The position numbers were made by a program, and so were the translations under genes. Under the pieces are notes generated by a model. The model did no database searches. It was given only the letters and a program-made list of their open reading frames with translations, and had not been told where the DNA came from. A stretch of 64,000 nt of DNA from Sanguibacter keddieii (GTDB lineage Bacteria; Actinomycetota; Actinomycetes; Actinomycetales; Actinomycetaceae), in contig NZ_JVOJ01000038.1 of NCBI RefSeq assembly GCF_001064145.1, forward strand, positions 1 through 64,000. The letters run 5' to 3'. Shown here one piece after another: positions 8,509-16,596 of the stretch. Position 1 is the stretch's first letter; every line of letters starts with the position of its first letter.

Positions 8509-10029
8509 ATGACTGATACGACTCGGGATATTCCCGACAACGTGCGCAACGTCCTGGTCATCATGACCGACCAGCACCGCACCGACACAATCGGCTGCCT
8601 GGGCAACCCCCACGCGCGCACCCCCGTCATCGACGCGATGGGCGAATCGGGCTTCGCCTTCACACACTGCTTCACCCCCACGGCTATCTGCACGCCGGCG
8701 CGCGCCTCGCTGCTCACCGGCAAGCGCCCGGGCAAGCACCAGGTGCTGGCCAACCCCGAATGGAACATCGCCTACCAGGTCTCGATCCCCGAGGGGACAT
8801 GGACGTACACGCAGGAGCTGCGCGACGCCGGATACAACGTCGGCATCGTCGGCAAGTACCACTGCGGCTACAACCTGCCCGACAAGTTCGGCGCGGACGA
8901 CGACACCTACTGGGGTGCCGAAAATCCCGTGGCTAACGAGAAGTACGTCGCCTGGCTCGAGGCCAACAACCTCCCGCCGGTTCGCGCGCACGACCTGTGG
9001 CGCGGCAAGCTGCCCGGCGGGCGCGACGGCCACATCATCGCCGCGCGCCTGGATCAGCCCGAGGAGGCCACCTTCGAGCGTTTCCTGGCGGACCGTGCGA
9101 TCGAGAAGCTGCGTGAGTACGCGGCCGACTGGAAGGACTCGGGCCAGCCCTTCTGCCTCGACGTGCACTTCTTCGGCCCCCACCTTCCCTACTTCCTGCC
9201 GGACGAGTGGTTCGACCTCATCGATCCAGACGACGTCGAGCTGCCGGAAAACTTCGGCGATTCCCTCATCGGCAAGCCCCCGATCCAGGAGAACTACGCG
9301 ACCTACTGGTCCACCTCCTCGTTCACGAACGAGCAGTGGAAGAAGCTCATCGCGGTCTACTGGGGATACACGGCCATGATCGACTTCGAAATCGGGCGCA
9401 TCATGGACGTGGCGCGGGAGCTGGGCATCCTGGACGACACGGCGGTCTTCTTCTGCGCGGACCACGGTGAGTTCACGGGTTCGCACCGCCTCAACGACAA
9501 GGGGCCGATGATGTACGACGACATCTACAACGTCCCCTTCATCGCCCATATCCCCGGCGTCTCGACCGTGGGTCGCTCCGACGCGTTCGTCTCCCTCATC
9601 GACCTGCCGGCCACGGTGCTCGACATCGCAGGCCTGGACACTTCGCTCGTGGAGGATGGCCGCTCGATCGTGGACCTGACGCGCGGCGAGGACGTCGAGG
9701 GCTGGCGCGAGGACATCGTGTGTGAGTTCCACGGCCACCACTTCCCCCTCCAGCAGCGCATGTTGCGCACGCGGGACTTCAAGCTCGTCATCAACCCCGA
9801 GTCGATCAACGAGCTCTACGACCTGCGCCTGGATCCGGCCGAGATGAACAACGTCTACACCGTGCCCGTCTACGACGAGATCCGCAGGGAGCTGGCCACG
9901 AACCTGTACCTGCAGTTGCGTGAGCGCGGGGACCACTCCTTCGCCAAGTGGATGGCGGCGATGACGGACTTCGACATCCCGCTGGTGAACACGGCCCGCT
10001 CCGACCTCGACGAGGTCACGAGCGACTAA
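8509..10029 (+). CDS. Type I sulfatase (Cys-type, cytoplasmic)
   Basis: 506 aa sulfuric ester hydrolase of the alkaline-phosphatase superfamily. The active-site signature is CTPAR at residues 61-65; Cys61 would be converted to formylglycine. Metal ligands are seen in IMTDQHRTD (residues 18-26) and in CADHGEFTGSHRLNDKG near residues 315-331. The N-terminus has no signal peptide, so the enzyme should act inside the cell on an imported substrate. It follows the MFS porter and precedes a gene pair encoding a ROK regulator and the radical-SAM maturase that would install formylglycine without oxygen. Substrate unknown; an amino-sugar sulfate is plausible from the ROK/sugar-porter context. Confidence 0.92.
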   Translation: MTDTTRDIPDNVRNVLVIMTDQHRTDTIGCLGNPHARTPVIDAMGESGFAFTHCFTPTAICTPARASLLTGKRPGKHQVLANPEWNIAYQVSIPEGTWTYTQELRDAGYNVGIVGKYHCGYNLPDKFGADDDTYWGAENPVANEKYVAWLEANNLPPVRAHDLWRGKLPGGRDGHIIAARLDQPEEATFERFLADRAIEKLREYAADWKDSGQPFCLDVHFFGPHLPYFLPDEWFDLIDPDDVELPENFGDSLIGKPPIQENYATYWSTSSFTNEQWKKLIAVYWGYTAMIDFEIGRIMDVARELGILDDTAVFFCADHGEFTGSHRLNDKGPMMYDDIYNVPFIAHIPGVSTVGRSDAFVSLIDLPATVLDIAGLDTSLVEDGRSIVDLTRGEDVEGWREDIVCEFHGHHFPLQQRMLRTRDFKLVINPESINELYDLRLDPAEMNNVYTVPVYDEIRRELATNLYLQLRERGDHSFAKWMAAMTDFDIPLVNTARSDLDEVTSD

Positions 10030-10035
10030 CCCCCT

Positions 10036-10077
10036 GCCTCGGCGGCGGGAGGACTGACGCGCCCCCGCCGCCGAGGC
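10036..10077 (+). terminator. Stem-loop terminator after the sulfatase gene
   Basis: GCCTCGGCGGCGGG (10036-10049) pairs perfectly with CCCGCCGCCGAGGC (10064-10077) across a 14-nt loop, starting 6 nt after the sulfatase stop. No U-tract follows. Confidence 0.7.
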
Positions 10078-10111
10078 GAACGCGCGCCCTGCACACCCCC
10101 ACAGTGACGCG

Positions 10112-10126
10112 TATCATAGAAACTAT
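10112..10126 (+). promoter_or_regulatory. Candidate ROK promoter with overlapping operator
   Basis: TATCAT (10112-10117) fits a -10 element. It overlaps the inverted repeat ATAG-AAA-CTAT (10116-10126), which would cover the transcription start, a typical place for autoregulation by the ROK protein encoded 58 nt downstream. Confidence 0.4.
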
Positions 10127-10184
10127 TAACGAGGCCGGAGCATCCCGAGCGGACACCAACGACGAAGCGCCGGGAAGGAGAGGC

Positions 10185-11402
10185 ATGCACTACCCCACAC
10201 GCAGACCACTACCCACCCTCGAAGACCGCATCGTCGCCCTCCTGGCCAAAGCCCCCGCGACGCGCTCCCAGCTGTGCGAGGCACTCGACACCTCGCGCAC
10301 GAACCTGGGGCGCGCGCTCACCACACTCCTCGACGAGGGATCAGTAACCCCGGTGCGCACACACGCCCCCGGACGAGGCCGCCCCACCCAGCTCCTCACC
10401 CTCAACTCCTCGGCGGCACACTGCGTCGGCCTGAACGTCACGCGCACGTCGTGTGCGGGCGTCATGCTCTCGCGCGCAGGTGCCGTCCTGGCGGCCGTCC
10501 ACATCGTCTCCCCCGCATCCCCCTCACTCCAGCTTTCTCTCGAACAGACCTGCGAGGCCCTGGCCGCGAGCGCGGCCCGTCAGGGGATCGACACATCGAC
10601 GGTGCGCGCGGTGGGCGTGGGAGTGCCCATTCCGATGGGGCGCAACGCCAGGCTCTCCTCGGACGCGTACCCGACCGTGGAGGAGCTCAGTGATCTCACG
10701 CGTCGCTGGTGGGATCCGCTCCCGGTCGTCGACAACACCGTGCGCATGGCGGCGCTGGCGGAGGCCATGTGGGGCGCGGGTGCGGACATGTCCTCGTTCA
10801 TCTATCTGCGCCTGTCAGGAGGAGTGGGCGGCTGCGTCGTCTCCGATTTTCGCCTGGTCGGCGGGATGGGCGGCCTGGCCGGGGAACTGGGGCACATGAC
10901 GGTGGGTGCCAATGACTCGCCCTGCGCCTGTGGCAAGCGCGGGTGCCTCGAGACGCTCGCCTCCGTTCCCGCCCTGTGTGAGAGCGCGGGCGTTGGCGAT
11001 GTCGCTGGGCTGCGGGCCGCTGTTTTGTCCGGTGATACGCGTGCGCGCGAGGCCTTGGAGCGTGCTGCCCAGGCTGTCGGCTATGTCCTTGGCTCGGCCG
11101 CGCTCCTCATTAACCCGAGGGCCATCATCGTGGCCGGCGAGATCGTCGACGCGTTCCCCTCCCTGCGGTCCGACATCGCGGCTTCTATGTACGCGGAGCT
11201 CCTTCCCGTCATGGAGTGGGACATCGACGTCGTGGGGGCATCACTGGGGCCCCTGGGTGCCGCTCAGGCCAGCGCCTACATCGCCGCCCATCCCTTCGAA
11301 GATGACGCCGCGCCTGCCCACTGCCCTGAGGAATGCTCACCTCGGGGGGCGGGGCCGGCCTCGTCGGACGGGGCGGGCACCGATCGCGGGGGCAGGCCGT
11401 GA
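10185..11402 (+). CDS. ROK-family transcriptional regulator (NagC/XylR-like)
   Basis: 405 aa. The ATG at 10185 has a strong SD (GGAAGGAG). Residues about 8-75 form a winged helix-turn-helix (ATRSQLCEALDTSRTNLGRA). The remainder is a ROK sugar-kinase-like domain with the zinc motif CACGKRGCLE near residues 245-255, after GELGHMTVG. It senses a sugar or sugar phosphate and most likely controls the transporter and sulfatase upstream and the two genes downstream. The stop overlaps the maturase start (GTGA). Confidence 0.9.
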   Translation: MHYPTRRPLPTLEDRIVALLAKAPATRSQLCEALDTSRTNLGRALTTLLDEGSVTPVRTHAPGRGRPTQLLTLNSSAAHCVGLNVTRTSCAGVMLSRAGAVLAAVHIVSPASPSLQLSLEQTCEALAASAARQGIDTSTVRAVGVGVPIPMGRNARLSSDAYPTVEELSDLTRRWWDPLPVVDNTVRMAALAEAMWGAGADMSSFIYLRLSGGVGGCVVSDFRLVGGMGGLAGELGHMTVGANDSPCACGKRGCLETLASVPALCESAGVGDVAGLRAAVLSGDTRAREALERAAQAVGYVLGSAALLINPRAIIVAGEIVDAFPSLRSDIAASMYAELLPVMEWDIDVVGASLGPLGAAQASAYIAAHPFEDDAAPAHCPEECSPRGAGPASSDGAGTDRGGRP

Positions 11403-12664
11403 CGCGCTCGATCCCCTTCTCCGTCGTCACGAAGCCGACAGGTGCCGCCTGCAACCTGGACTGTCAGTATTGCTTTTTCCTGTCCAAGGAGCTGCTGTAC
11501 GACGCTGCCACGCAGACCATGTCCGAGCAGACTATGGAGCGCTACGTCGAGGCGTTCCTGGAGTCGAGCCCCGACGGAGAGGTCACGATGCTGTGGCAGG
11601 GCGGAGAGCCAACCCTGCGCGGCCTGCACTTTTTTGAGCGCCTCATCCAGCTATGCGAACACTACCGCCGCCCCACCCAGCGCGTGCGTCACGCCCTGCA
11701 GACCAATGGCACGCTGGTCACCGACGAGTGGGCGCGCTTCTTCGCCGACCACGACTTCCTCGTGGGCGTGTCCATCGACGGGCCCGCTCCCCTGCACGAC
11801 GCCTACCGGATCAACCGTGGCGGTCGCGGTACCCACGCGATGGTTGTGCGCGGCTGGGAGGCTCTCACGCGCGCGGGCGTGGAGACGAACATCCTGTGCA
11901 CGGTCAACGCCGCCAACGAGGAGCACGGGGAGCAGGTGTACCGCTACTTCCGCGACGATCTGGGGGCACGATACCTGCAGTTCATCCCGATCGTGGAGCG
12001 CGTGCGCGCAGCCGACCTGGCTCAGGCCGAGCGCGGCTGGCGCTCCGGAACCTCTGCGCTCCTGTATCGCCAGGACGGGGACTGCGTGACCAGCCGCTCC
12101 ACTTCCCCCGCCTCCTACGGGCGCTTCCTGTGCGAGGTTTTCGACCAGTGGCTGACCTCCGACGTCGGCGAGGTTTTCATCCAGGACGTGGATTCAACTC
12201 TGTCGGCCATGTTCGGGTCGGCCACGGTGTGCGTGCACGCACCCCAGTGCGGGGCGAACATGGCGATGGAGTTCAACGGCGACGTGTACGCCTGCGATCA
12301 CTGGGTGGAGCCGGACTGGCTGATCGGCTCGATCAACTCCTCGTCCTTCGCGCAGCTGGCCTCCTCAGACAAAATGCGTGACTTCGCGCGCCTGAAACCC
12401 GACCTGGACGGGCAGTGCCGATCGTGCCCGCACCTGCGACTGTGCTGGGGAGGGTGCCCGAAAGATCGTTTCGTGCGCCGGGGCGATGGGGTGCACAACT
12501 ACCTGTGCGAGGGATACCGGGCGTTCTACGAGCACGCCACCCCTGCTCTGCGCGCGATGGGCATGCTGATCGCGGCGGGCAGGCCGGCCTCGGACATCAT
12601 GGACCCCGCGGTTTCGTCCTCCCTCGGTCTACCTCTCACCACGTCTATTCGGAATGACCAATGA
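11399..12664 (+). CDS. Anaerobic sulfatase-maturating enzyme (radical SAM/SPASM)
   Basis: 421 aa from GTG 11399, which overlaps the ROK stop; an upstream in-frame ATG at 11333 would add a low-complexity extension. It is a radical SAM enzyme that oxidises the active-site Cys of sulfatases to formylglycine. The SAM cluster motif is C18-X3-C22-X2-C25 (CNLDCQYCFF), followed by WQGGEP. SPASM auxiliary-cluster cysteines are seen in CVHAPQCGANM, YACDHW and CRSCPHLRLCWGGCPKDRF in the last 150 residues. The partner is the CTPAR sulfatase 1.4 kb upstream. It overlaps the next gene by ATGA. Confidence 0.93.
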   Translation: MTRSIPFSVVTKPTGAACNLDCQYCFFLSKELLYDAATQTMSEQTMERYVEAFLESSPDGEVTMLWQGGEPTLRGLHFFERLIQLCEHYRRPTQRVRHALQTNGTLVTDEWARFFADHDFLVGVSIDGPAPLHDAYRINRGGRGTHAMVVRGWEALTRAGVETNILCTVNAANEEHGEQVYRYFRDDLGARYLQFIPIVERVRAADLAQAERGWRSGTSALLYRQDGDCVTSRSTSPASYGRFLCEVFDQWLTSDVGEVFIQDVDSTLSAMFGSATVCVHAPQCGANMAMEFNGDVYACDHWVEPDWLIGSINSSSFAQLASSDKMRDFARLKPDLDGQCRSCPHLRLCWGGCPKDRFVRRGDGVHNYLCEGYRAFYEHATPALRAMGMLIAAGRPASDIMDPAVSSSLGLPLTTSIRNDQ

Positions 12665-13461
12665 TTGTTGAAGCGCTTCTCATCGGCGCATTCGTCGGCA
12701 TCGTCGTCGGCTCTCTCGGCGCGGGAGGCGGCATCTTGTCGGTGCCGATCCTCGTCTACATTCTTGGGCAGGATCCGCATCAGGCGACGGGTCTGTCCCT
12801 CATCATCGTGGGGTTGACGGCCGCCGTCTCACTGACGACGCGCGCTCGCGGCGGAAACGTCGCGTGGCGCGAGGGCACTCTCTTCGCCCTGGCTGGCCTC
12901 GTAGGCACGTGGGCGGGTTCGACGCTCGGCCCGCTCGTCTCTGCTCGCGCCCTCATGCTCTCCTTCTGCGCTCTCCTGGCAGCGGTCGCGGTCTTCATGG
13001 TGCGCTCGCAGCTGCGGCCATCTGCTTCGCTTTCGCCGAACGAGGCCGGGGATACCAACGTCGACAAGGGCTCCTGGACGCTCGGAACCATGTGCCGCGT
13101 CGTCGCGCTGGCGACACTGACGGGTTTCCTCACGGGATTCTTCGGCGTCGGCGGAGGCTTCGCGATCGTGCCCGCGCTACACCTGGCGCTGCGCTACCCG
13201 ATGAAGCGGGCCTCCGCGACATCCCTGCTGGTCATGGTCATCACCGCCGCCTTCGGACTGGCTTCGCGCACGATCGCGGGGACTCTGACGATCACCGCCG
13301 AGGCCGGGGCCATGGTCGCGCTGTTCACCGCAGCGTCCATGGGCGGCGGCATCGTGGGAGCCACGCTCACCAAAAGAGTGTCGAACCGGGTTCTCGGCAT
13401 GGTCTTTGCGGCGCTCCTCGTGTGCGTGGCCGCCTCGACCCTGGCGGCGACGCTCGCGTAA
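12661..13461 (+). CDS. TSUP (TauE/SafE) family anion exporter
   Basis: 266 aa membrane protein with about eight hydrophobic segments and the two family repeats: GSLGAGGGILSVP near residues 20-32 and GFFGVGGGFAIVPAL near residues 159-173. Family members export sulfite, sulfoacetate or related anions. Translational coupling (ATGA) with the sulfatase maturase makes efflux of sulfate or sulfite released by the sulfatase the best guess. A strong terminator follows immediately. Confidence 0.88.
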   Translation: MIVEALLIGAFVGIVVGSLGAGGGILSVPILVYILGQDPHQATGLSLIIVGLTAAVSLTTRARGGNVAWREGTLFALAGLVGTWAGSTLGPLVSARALMLSFCALLAAVAVFMVRSQLRPSASLSPNEAGDTNVDKGSWTLGTMCRVVALATLTGFLTGFFGVGGGFAIVPALHLALRYPMKRASATSLLVMVITAAFGLASRTIAGTLTITAEAGAMVALFTAASMGGGIVGATLTKRVSNRVLGMVFAALLVCVAASTLAATLA

Positions 13462-13462
13462 A

Positions 13463-13495
13463 GGGCGCGCGAGACAGATAGTGTCTCGCGCGCCC
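13463..13495. terminator. Bidirectional terminator between convergent genes
   Basis: GGGCGCGCGAGACA (13463-13476), loop GATAG, TGTCTCGCGCGCCC (13482-13495): a perfect 14-bp stem in the 41-nt gap between the TSUP gene and the convergent Gln/Gly/Pro-rich gene. Confidence 0.8.
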
Positions 13496-13502
13496 TCATC
13501 GC

Positions 13503-14201
13503 TCAGCTGGCAGTCGTTCCCTCATTCGTGGTGGAGGTGTCCGCACTGCCCTGGCTTCCAGACTTGGAGCCGGGGCCTCGGCCACCCTCCGGAGGGGGTC
13601 CCGGGCGGGTGCTGCCAGTGTCTCCCTGCTGCGAGCCCGGGCCCTGCTGCTGACCGTCACCCGGCGCCTGCTCGCCGTTGCCGGGGCCTTGCCGCTGCCC
13701 ACCCGGGCCCTGCTGCTGACCGTCACCCGGCGCCTGGCGACCGCCGGGGCCGACATCACCATCCTCGTCGCCGTTACCCTGATCGTTGTAGCCGTCCTCG
13801 TAGCCCTGCTCGTAGTAGTCCTGACCATCACCCATGACGGCCGCATGCGTGATGATGCCCGCGCCGAAACCGACGGAGAGGATTGCCGCGGCAGCTCCTG
13901 CAATGGCGGCGCGCTTTCCCCACGAGGATTTCTTCGACGCAGGCGCACCTGTCTCAGCGCCAGCTGCCACCGCCTCGTCGCCAGACTGATCGTCGGTAGA
14001 AGACTCCGCGACAGACTCCAGGGGCGTACCAGCAAACGCGTTGCCTGTGTCTTCCTGAGTGATGGGAGGCAGCTGCGCCGTTTGGGCCTGGGATACGTGC
14101 GTGGGCAGGACTTCGGTCTGATCCGCGACCTGCGGCTCCGACTGGGGCAGGATCGAGGTGCGCTCGGTGTCACCTGCCAGGTTCTTGTTGTCGTCCGCCA
14201 T
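13503..14201 (-). CDS. Single-pass membrane protein with Gln/Gly/Pro-rich tail, function unknown
   Basis: 232 aa; the start at ATG 14201 is set by AAAGGAG. The first about 95 residues are acidic, Gln/Thr/Ser-rich and lack a signal peptide. KKSSWGKR then precedes a single hydrophobic helix (AAIAGAAAAILSVGFGAGII, about 103-122). The outer part is DGQDYYEQGYEDGYNDQ followed by a low-complexity region of repeated GDGQQQGPG-type units and a Ser/Thr tail. It looks like an N-in/C-out protein with an extended extracellular tail. I do not recognise a family. Confidence 0.7.
   Translation of the reverse strand: MADDNKNLAGDTERTSILPQSEPQVADQTEVLPTHVSQAQTAQLPPITQEDTGNAFAGTPLESVAESSTDDQSGDEAVAAGAETGAPASKKSSWGKRAAIAGAAAAILSVGFGAGIITHAAVMGDGQDYYEQGYEDGYNDQGNGDEDGDVGPGGRQAPGDGQQQGPGGQRQGPGNGEQAPGDGQQQGPGSQQGDTGSTRPGPPPEGGRGPGSKSGSQGSADTSTTNEGTTAS
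13636..13736. repeat. Two 35-bp direct repeats inside the Gln/Gly/Pro-rich tail
   Basis: Identical 35-nt copies at 13636-13670 and 13702-13736 (66-nt period) encode the peptide QAPGDGQQQGPG and its flanks. This is an internal coding duplication that could vary in copy number. Confidence 0.75.
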
Positions 14202-14413
14202 GGGGACGCTCCTTTCTGCTGAAATGTTCATCATTGCTTCGCAGATTAGGAGCGACACATAAGCGGACGTTATGGCGAAACTGTGAAAACGCTATGAAAT
14301 AACAGGTGTCGCGCATCACCTCTTGAGGCTTGATCTATTTGTCAGCTCACAAAGGTCACCGGCATCGCCGGCGGCAAACACGTCATCCTCGCCTGGAGCG
14401 AGTGACACAGACC

Positions 14414-14464
14414 CGAGGCCGGGACCGCGACGCGCACCCCATCGCGCGAGCGGCCCCGGCCTCG
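14414..14464 (-). terminator. Stem-loop downstream of the SDR gene
   Basis: CGAGGCCGGGACCGC and GCGGCCCCGGCCTCG pair with one mismatch around a loop of about 21 nt. It lies 28 nt beyond the SDR stop. The rest of the 14202-14492 gap shows no other gene. Confidence 0.5.
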
Positions 14465-14492
14465 TTCCATGTCTGCGACCAGCTCGGTCGTC

Positions 14493-15248
14493 CTACTTTT
14501 CTGCCGTCTTCCTCGCCACGAGGGTGTTCGTCGCCTGAGCCACCGGGCGCACGATCATCGAATCGATGTTGACGTGGGAGGGGCGCTCCAGGGTCCACAC
14601 GATCGCCTCCGCGACGTCTTCGGCGACGAGCGGGGCTGCGACACCCTCGTAGACGCGGTCGGCGGCCTCCTGAGAGCCGAGCCGGTTAAGCGAGAACTCC
14701 TCGGTGCGCACCATGCCGGGCGCGATCTCAATGACGCGCACGGGCTCGCCCACCAGCTCCTGACGCAGCGTGTTCGCGATGATGCGCTCGGCGTGCTTGG
14801 CGGCCACGTAGCCGCCGCCACCCGGGTAGGTGTCGTGGGCGGCGGTCGAGGTGAGGAAGACGAGGTCTCCCCCGCGCTCGCGCATCCCCGGCAAGAAGGC
14901 GCGCGAGCAATGCAGGGCGGTGAGCACGTTGCGCTCGAACATCGCGCTCCACCGAGCAGCATCACCCTCCGCCACGCGATCCACGCCGATCGCTCCCCCG
15001 GCGTTGTTGACGACCGCATCCACGGGACCGCCCTCCAGGACGTGGGCGGCCATTTCCTTCACCTGAGCCTCATCGGTGAGGTCGGCTGCCCAGTACTCGC
15101 AGCCGATCTGCTCGGCGAGGGCCTCGAGGCGCTCGCGGCGCCGGGCCACGGCAACGACCTTCCACCCCCGCTTCGCCAGCAGGCGGGCGGTCGCCTGTCC
15201 GATTCCGGTGGAGGCTCCAGTGACGACGACACGGCGAGAAGTGCTCAT
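14493..15248 (-). CDS. Short-chain dehydrogenase/reductase
   Basis: 251 aa NAD(P)-dependent oxidoreductase of the classical SDR type, close in features to the YdfG/serine-dehydrogenase-like subgroup. Seen: TGASTGIG cofactor loop (residues 10-17), AVARRRERL pointing to NADP preference, NNAG, and catalytic YVAAK (Tyr-X3-Lys). Substrate unknown. The start at ATG 15248 is set by the signature position and by a TANNNT box 6 nt upstream; there is no SD, so the mRNA is probably leaderless. Confidence 0.88.
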   Translation of the reverse strand: MSTSRRVVVTGASTGIGQATARLLAKRGWKVVAVARRRERLEALAEQIGCEYWAADLTDEAQVKEMAAHVLEGGPVDAVVNNAGGAIGVDRVAEGDAARWSAMFERNVLTALHCSRAFLPGMRERGGDLVFLTSTAAHDTYPGGGGYVAAKHAERIIANTLRQELVGEPVRVIEIAPGMVRTEEFSLNRLGSQEAADRVYEGVAAPLVAEDVAEAIVWTLERPSHVNIDSMIVRPVAQATNTLVARKTAEK

Positions 15249-15254
15249 AGGGCA

Positions 15255-15260
15255 ACAGTA
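15255..15260 (-). promoter_or_regulatory. -10 element of a leaderless SDR promoter
   Basis: On the minus strand TACTGT ends 6 nt before the SDR ATG, the same TANNNT-N6-start arrangement as at 3598, 19681 and 49788. Confidence 0.45.
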
Positions 15261-15263
15261 ATA

Positions 15264-15297
15264 TCCCCGGGAACGCACCGTCGTGCACACCCGGGGA
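15264..15297 (-). terminator. Stem-loop after glpC
   Basis: TCCCCGGG (15264-15271) pairs with CCCGGGGA (15290-15297), with an inner GCAC/GTGC pairing. It lies 16 nt past the glpC stop and abuts the SDR promoter. Confidence 0.6.
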
Positions 15298-15312
15298 CAC
15301 GTCGCTGGCGTC

Positions 15313-16596
15313 TCAGCCGTTGGGCAGGCCGTAGGCCTTGTGGATCAGCCAGATCGGGTGCACGACGTTCGCACCCGTGGCCGTGCGCAGCTGCCAGCGG
15401 CACGTCTCCGTGTCACAGGCGGCCAGCTCGGCGTTGACCTGCTTGATGAAGTCGAAGACGGGGGCGCCCACGGCCTGGGCGATCGCGTACTTCTCCTTCT
15501 TCATGCCGTAGGTGCCCGCGATGCCGCAGCAGGGCTGCTCGGAATCCTTGACGGTCACGCCGGGGATCAGGCTCATGAGCTCGATCGCCGGCTTGCCCAG
15601 ACCCTGGGACTTGACCTGGCAGGGCGCGTGGTACGGGATGGTGACGTCGATGCGCTGGAAGTTCGTGTCCAGTTCGCCCTTGTCGTACAGGTGCAGCAGG
15701 AACTCGCTGATGTCCCACGTGCGGGAGCCGACGTCCTTCAGCTCCGGGGTGTCCATCTCGAGGATCTCGTGAGCCTCGTGGCGCAGCATGCCGCCGCACG
15801 AGCCCGACGCGGAGATGATCGGGGCGTCACGGTTGACGCTGCGCAGATCGTTGGTCAGCTTGGAGACGTACTTGCGCGCGTCGTCGTACAGGCCGTTGGA
15901 CTGCAGGGCCAGGCCGCAGCAGCCGTGCTTGGGCACCAGGACCTCGTAGCCCAGGTGCTCGAGCACCATGACCGAGTGAATCGAGGTCTCAACCTCGAAG
16001 TACTGACCGGCGCATCCATGGAAGAAGATCACCTGGCCGCGTGTGCCGGAGTTAGGAAGCGGCTTGTGCTTCTTAAACCAGGACTCGAAGGTGCGACCAT
16101 ACGCGCGCGGCATGGGGGCCGAGCGGTGCACGCCGATGACGGCCTCCATCGCCAGGCGAATCGGCTTGACGTCGAGGGCCCAGTTCGCGATGGGGGCGAC
16201 CGGGGTCATCATGGTGCCGATCAGGGAGGTGCGGCCGATGAGGCGGTCGCGCATGGGGATGCCGTGCGCTTCCTTCATGGCGGTACGGCGGTGGTGGATG
16301 ATCTCGGTGACCTTCACGCCCTGGGGACACACGAGCGAGCAGGTGCCGCACGAGGAGCAGTAGTCGATGGACTTGTCCACCATCTGCCCGTCCTTGCGGA
16401 AGCGCTCGGCCTGCGGGCCGGAGTACTTGGGGCCGGCGAACAGGTCGGTGACGCGCATGACCGGGCACTGGGTCTCGCAGATCGTGCACTTGACGCACGA
16501 GTCGAGGCTCGCGCGCAGAGCAGCGTCACCGCTCAGGGCGAAGACGTCATCTTCTTCCACGCCCGGTCCCATCAGCGTTGACATTTCCAGGGTCAT
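15313..16596 (-). CDS. glpC: Anaerobic glycerol-3-phosphate dehydrogenase subunit C
   Basis: 427 aa iron-sulfur subunit that anchors GlpAB to the membrane and passes electrons to quinone. Two 4Fe-4S motifs are seen: C34-X2-C37-X2-C40-X3-C44 (CVKCTICETQCPV) and C80-X2-C83-X2-C86-X3-C90 (CSSCGTCSLVCP). CCG-domain motifs follow (FFHGCAGQY, KHGCCGLALQ, HAPCQVKSQGLG, EQPCCGIAGTYG). It is the last gene of glpABC; its ATG overlaps the glpB stop (ATGA). Confidence 0.95.
   Translation of the reverse strand: MTLEMSTLMGPGVEEDDVFALSGDAALRASLDSCVKCTICETQCPVMRVTDLFAGPKYSGPQAERFRKDGQMVDKSIDYCSSCGTCSLVCPQGVKVTEIIHHRRTAMKEAHGIPMRDRLIGRTSLIGTMMTPVAPIANWALDVKPIRLAMEAVIGVHRSAPMPRAYGRTFESWFKKHKPLPNSGTRGQVIFFHGCAGQYFEVETSIHSVMVLEHLGYEVLVPKHGCCGLALQSNGLYDDARKYVSKLTNDLRSVNRDAPIISASGSCGGMLRHEAHEILEMDTPELKDVGSRTWDISEFLLHLYDKGELDTNFQRIDVTIPYHAPCQVKSQGLGKPAIELMSLIPGVTVKDSEQPCCGIAGTYGMKKEKYAIAQAVGAPVFDFIKQVNAELAACDTETCRWQLRTATGANVVHPIWLIHKAYGLPNG

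Noticed and set aside
13636-13736. Possible CRISPR or mobile-element repeat
   Set aside because: Only two copies, inside a coding low-complexity region.
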